Origin: Thermosediminibacter litoriperuensis
GTDB taxonomy: Bacteria; Bacillota; Thermosediminibacteria; Thermosediminibacterales; Thermosediminibacteraceae
DNA: 64,000 bases
Assembly: GCF_008124715.1 (NCBI RefSeq)
Contig: NZ_VNHO01000012.1
Coordinates: 1-64,000, forward strand
Direction: 5' to 3'
This document shows, piece by piece, positions 62,337 through 64,000 of the stretch. How positions within the stretch are numbered: position 1 is the stretch's first letter; each line of letters starts with the position of its first letter. The position numbers and the translations under genes were made by a program. A model generated the notes under the pieces. The model did no database searches. It had not been told where the DNA came from and saw only the letters and a program-made list of their open reading frames with translations.

Positions 62337-63788
62337 TTGGGCTACATAAAAAAAATCAAGCTTATAAACTTTCAATCCCATAAAGATACTGAAATAACCT
62401 TCGACGAAGGTTTAACGGTGATACTAGGGCCTACCGATCAGGGTAAAAGCGCCATAATCAGGGCATTGAAATGGGTTTTATACAATGAGCCACGCGGTAC
62501 CGATTTCATCTCGGTAGGCAGCAATTTCTGCCGCGTGTCAGTGGAGATGGACGACGGTACGGTGATAATAAGAGAAAGAGGGAACAACCGGAACCGGTAC
62601 ATACTGATAAAAGACGGGAAGGAACAAATATTTGAAGGTTTCGGGAATACCGTGCCCCTTGAGATCGTTAGAGCACATGGAATACCAAAAATATACTTGG
62701 ATAAAGATTCCAATTGCGCGGTCAACCTGTCGGAGCAACTGGAAGGACCTTTTTTAATATCGGAAAACGCCGGTATCAGGGCAAAGGTCCTGGGGAGACT
62801 CATAGGCATTCACATTATCGACGCGGCTCAAAGGTCGACCATCAGGGATCTCGCTGATGCCGAGCAGCGCAACAAGGCGCTTGCAATAGAACTGGAAGAA
62901 ATAAAAACCAAATTGAAAGAATACGAGGACCTACCCCTCGTCGAGAAAAAAATAAACTCGCTCCAAAAAATCCTTGGAACTTTAAAGGAAAAAAAACATT
63001 TGTATAAAAAATTGACCGGCATAAGGGAACTGCTCATGTCCAGTGATAATGAAATAAAGGCCATCAAAGAAACTTTAAAGAAATTGGAATCCGTTTCGGA
63101 CGCCGAAGGCGCCCTGGAGAAAATCGAGTATGCCATAAAAGTAAAAATTCACCTTGTCGATTGCAGAACGAGATTGCAAAGCGTTGAAAGAGAAATGAAA
63201 AAAGAAAAAAAGAACATAGAAAAAACCGCCAACTTAGAAGAGGCGGTCCTTTGCTACCAGCGAGCCTCCGCTTTATTCGGCGACCTCGTAAAATTGAAAC
63301 TTTGGAGGGAAAAACTGGTAGAAGTGGATGCCGAAATATCAGCGAATAAAAAAGTCTTTACAGAAACCAAAGACGTACCTCAAGCCGTTACGCTGATTTC
63401 CGCGCTGGAAGTACTTAACACGAAACTCGCGGAATTGAATAGAATCAAAGACAGGGAAAACAGAGTAAAGTCCCAGATCAACCTAATCAACCGCGAGCTA
63501 CAAAGATATAAATACATAGGGGAGGTTGATTCTTCCCTCAACGAAATAACGCACCTGCATTCGAGACTGTCTTCTCTCAAATCGCTTAAGCAATCTTTAA
63601 AAGACGTAGAGTCCCTTATATCCAGGGGCCAAACTTATTTAGATCAGAATTATAAAGAGTTAGTTTTTTTTGCATCAAGTTATGCGGTCCTTTTGAGGAG
63701 ACTCTCGAAATGCCCTACATGCATGAATCCCATCGACGATTCCAGAGCTGAAAAAATAGCAGCGGAAATATTGAAGAGTGGGGGATGA
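62337..63788 (+). CDS. Half-length Rad50/SbcC-like ATPase with CxxC hook
   Basis: 483 aa, TTG abutting the previous stop. Walker A GPTDQGKS at 31-38 in a typical SMC-like N lobe (LINFQSHKDTEI), then a coiled coil from about 180 to 440, then SKCPTCMNPI with C459 and C462 as a zinc-hook-like pair, then the end. A second coiled coil, ABC signature and Walker B are missing. The protein therefore resembles the N-terminal half of SbcC, like some phage and clostridial forms. The frame is clean, with no frameshift at the end. The partial gene behind it may supply more coiled coil. Confidence 0.75.
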   Translation: MGYIKKIKLINFQSHKDTEITFDEGLTVILGPTDQGKSAIIRALKWVLYNEPRGTDFISVGSNFCRVSVEMDDGTVIIRERGNNRNRYILIKDGKEQIFEGFGNTVPLEIVRAHGIPKIYLDKDSNCAVNLSEQLEGPFLISENAGIRAKVLGRLIGIHIIDAAQRSTIRDLADAEQRNKALAIELEEIKTKLKEYEDLPLVEKKINSLQKILGTLKEKKHLYKKLTGIRELLMSSDNEIKAIKETLKKLESVSDAEGALEKIEYAIKVKIHLVDCRTRLQSVEREMKKEKKNIEKTANLEEAVLCYQRASALFGDLVKLKLWREKLVEVDAEISANKKVFTETKDVPQAVTLISALEVLNTKLAELNRIKDRENRVKSQINLINRELQRYKYIGEVDSSLNEITHLHSRLSSLKSLKQSLKDVESLISRGQTYLDQNYKELVFFASSYAVLLRRLSKCPTCMNPIDDSRAEKIAAEILKSGG

Positions 63789-63791
63789 TTT

Positions 63792-64000
63792 ATGGACGCT
63801 GAGAAAGAGATACAGGAACTGAAGATGAAGATAGATAAGGCTAAGGCGATGAGGTATAAGGCTGAAGCCCGGCTTGAAGAACTCCAGAAACAAAGACAGC
63901 AACTTCTCGACGAGCTCGATAAACTAAACGTAAAGCCGGAAAACCTGGATACGGAAATAGAAAATCTTACCAGAGAAATAAATTCGCTCATCGAGAAAGC
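63792..64000 (+). CDS. Coiled-coil protein, partial (window end)
   Basis: ATG 63792, open to the window end (69 codons seen, no stop). The visible part is a charged heptad-rich coiled coil (EKEIQELKMKIDKAKAMRYK, later EELQKQRQQLLDELDKLN). It starts 3 nt after the half-SbcC stop after GGGGATGA. It could be the other arm of a split Rad50-like machine or a small accessory. The downstream sequence decides. Confidence 0.6.
   Translation, partial: MDAEKEIQELKMKIDKAKAMRYKAEARLEELQKQRQQLLDELDKLNVKPENLDTEIENLTREINSLIEK

Overview
This 64 kb window is a chromosomal core segment of an endospore-forming, anaerobic-type Firmicute. The sporulation genes (spoIIM, dacF, spoIIAA-spoIIAB-sigF, spoVAC-spoVAD-spoVAE, spoVAF, ylxY, ymxH-like, ylzJ-like, tepA, spoIIIE), the T-box, the PolC-type replicase and the many TTG/GTG starts after strong AGGAGG-like sites all say Firmicutes. 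The 2-hydroxyacyl-CoA-dehydratase-like genes, the short archaeal-type ProRS, endonuclease Q and the overall gene order suggest a clostridial, possibly thermophilic lineage near Thermoanaerobacterales; that placement is inference. Every convincing gene lies on the + strand. I saw no rRNA, tRNA or CRISPR array.

Layout. 1-360: the 3' end of an IS1182-type insertion sequence plus terminators. 429-6598: a run with a SteA/SteB-like division pair, a MraY/WecA-type transferase, a DUF3866 protein, a Nudix ADP-ribose pyrophosphatase, endonuclease Q and SpoIIM. 6657-10405: xerD, dacF, then the spoIIA operon behind a SigH-like promoter. 10492-14634: a small membrane protein, a dodecin and a reduced spoVA locus. 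14661-17698: two DUF2229 proteins and a 2-hydroxyacyl-CoA dehydratase-type activase. 17711-25625: rpsB-tsf, pyrH-frr-uppS-cdsA, an AI-2E-type permease, rseP and ispG. 25640-26653: an A/T-rich islet with two unknown membrane proteins. 26739-31333: a proline T-box, archaeal-type proS, a degenerate bacterial-type ProRS that keeps its editing domain, a GT2 enzyme and an MgtC protein. 31348-43054: polC, then rimP-nusA-ylxR-L7Ae-infB-rbfA-nrnA-truB-ribF. 43058-53398: rpsO, pnp, ylxY, dut, a ymxH-like gene, RNase J, tepA, ylzJ-like, spoIIIE and a rodZ-like gene. 53549-64000: rimO, an unknown membrane protein plus a short FtsH-like protease, cinA, a membrane metallophosphoesterase, thpR, recA with promoter and LexA box, and a split SbcD/SbcC-like set cut by the window end.

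The most unusual features are: (1) the two ProRS-like genes behind one T-box, one making Pro-tRNA and lacking the editing insertion, the other without class II motifs 2 and 3 but with a complete set of INS editing residues; (2) perfect 10-11 bp hairpins that bury the Shine-Dalgarno sites of spoIIM and dacF, with a similar imperfect one at the ymxH-like gene; (3) a small gene after frr that appears to start at ATT; (4) a half-length Rad50/SbcC-like protein with Walker A and a CxxC hook but no C-terminal ATPase lobe, next to an SbcD-like nuclease.
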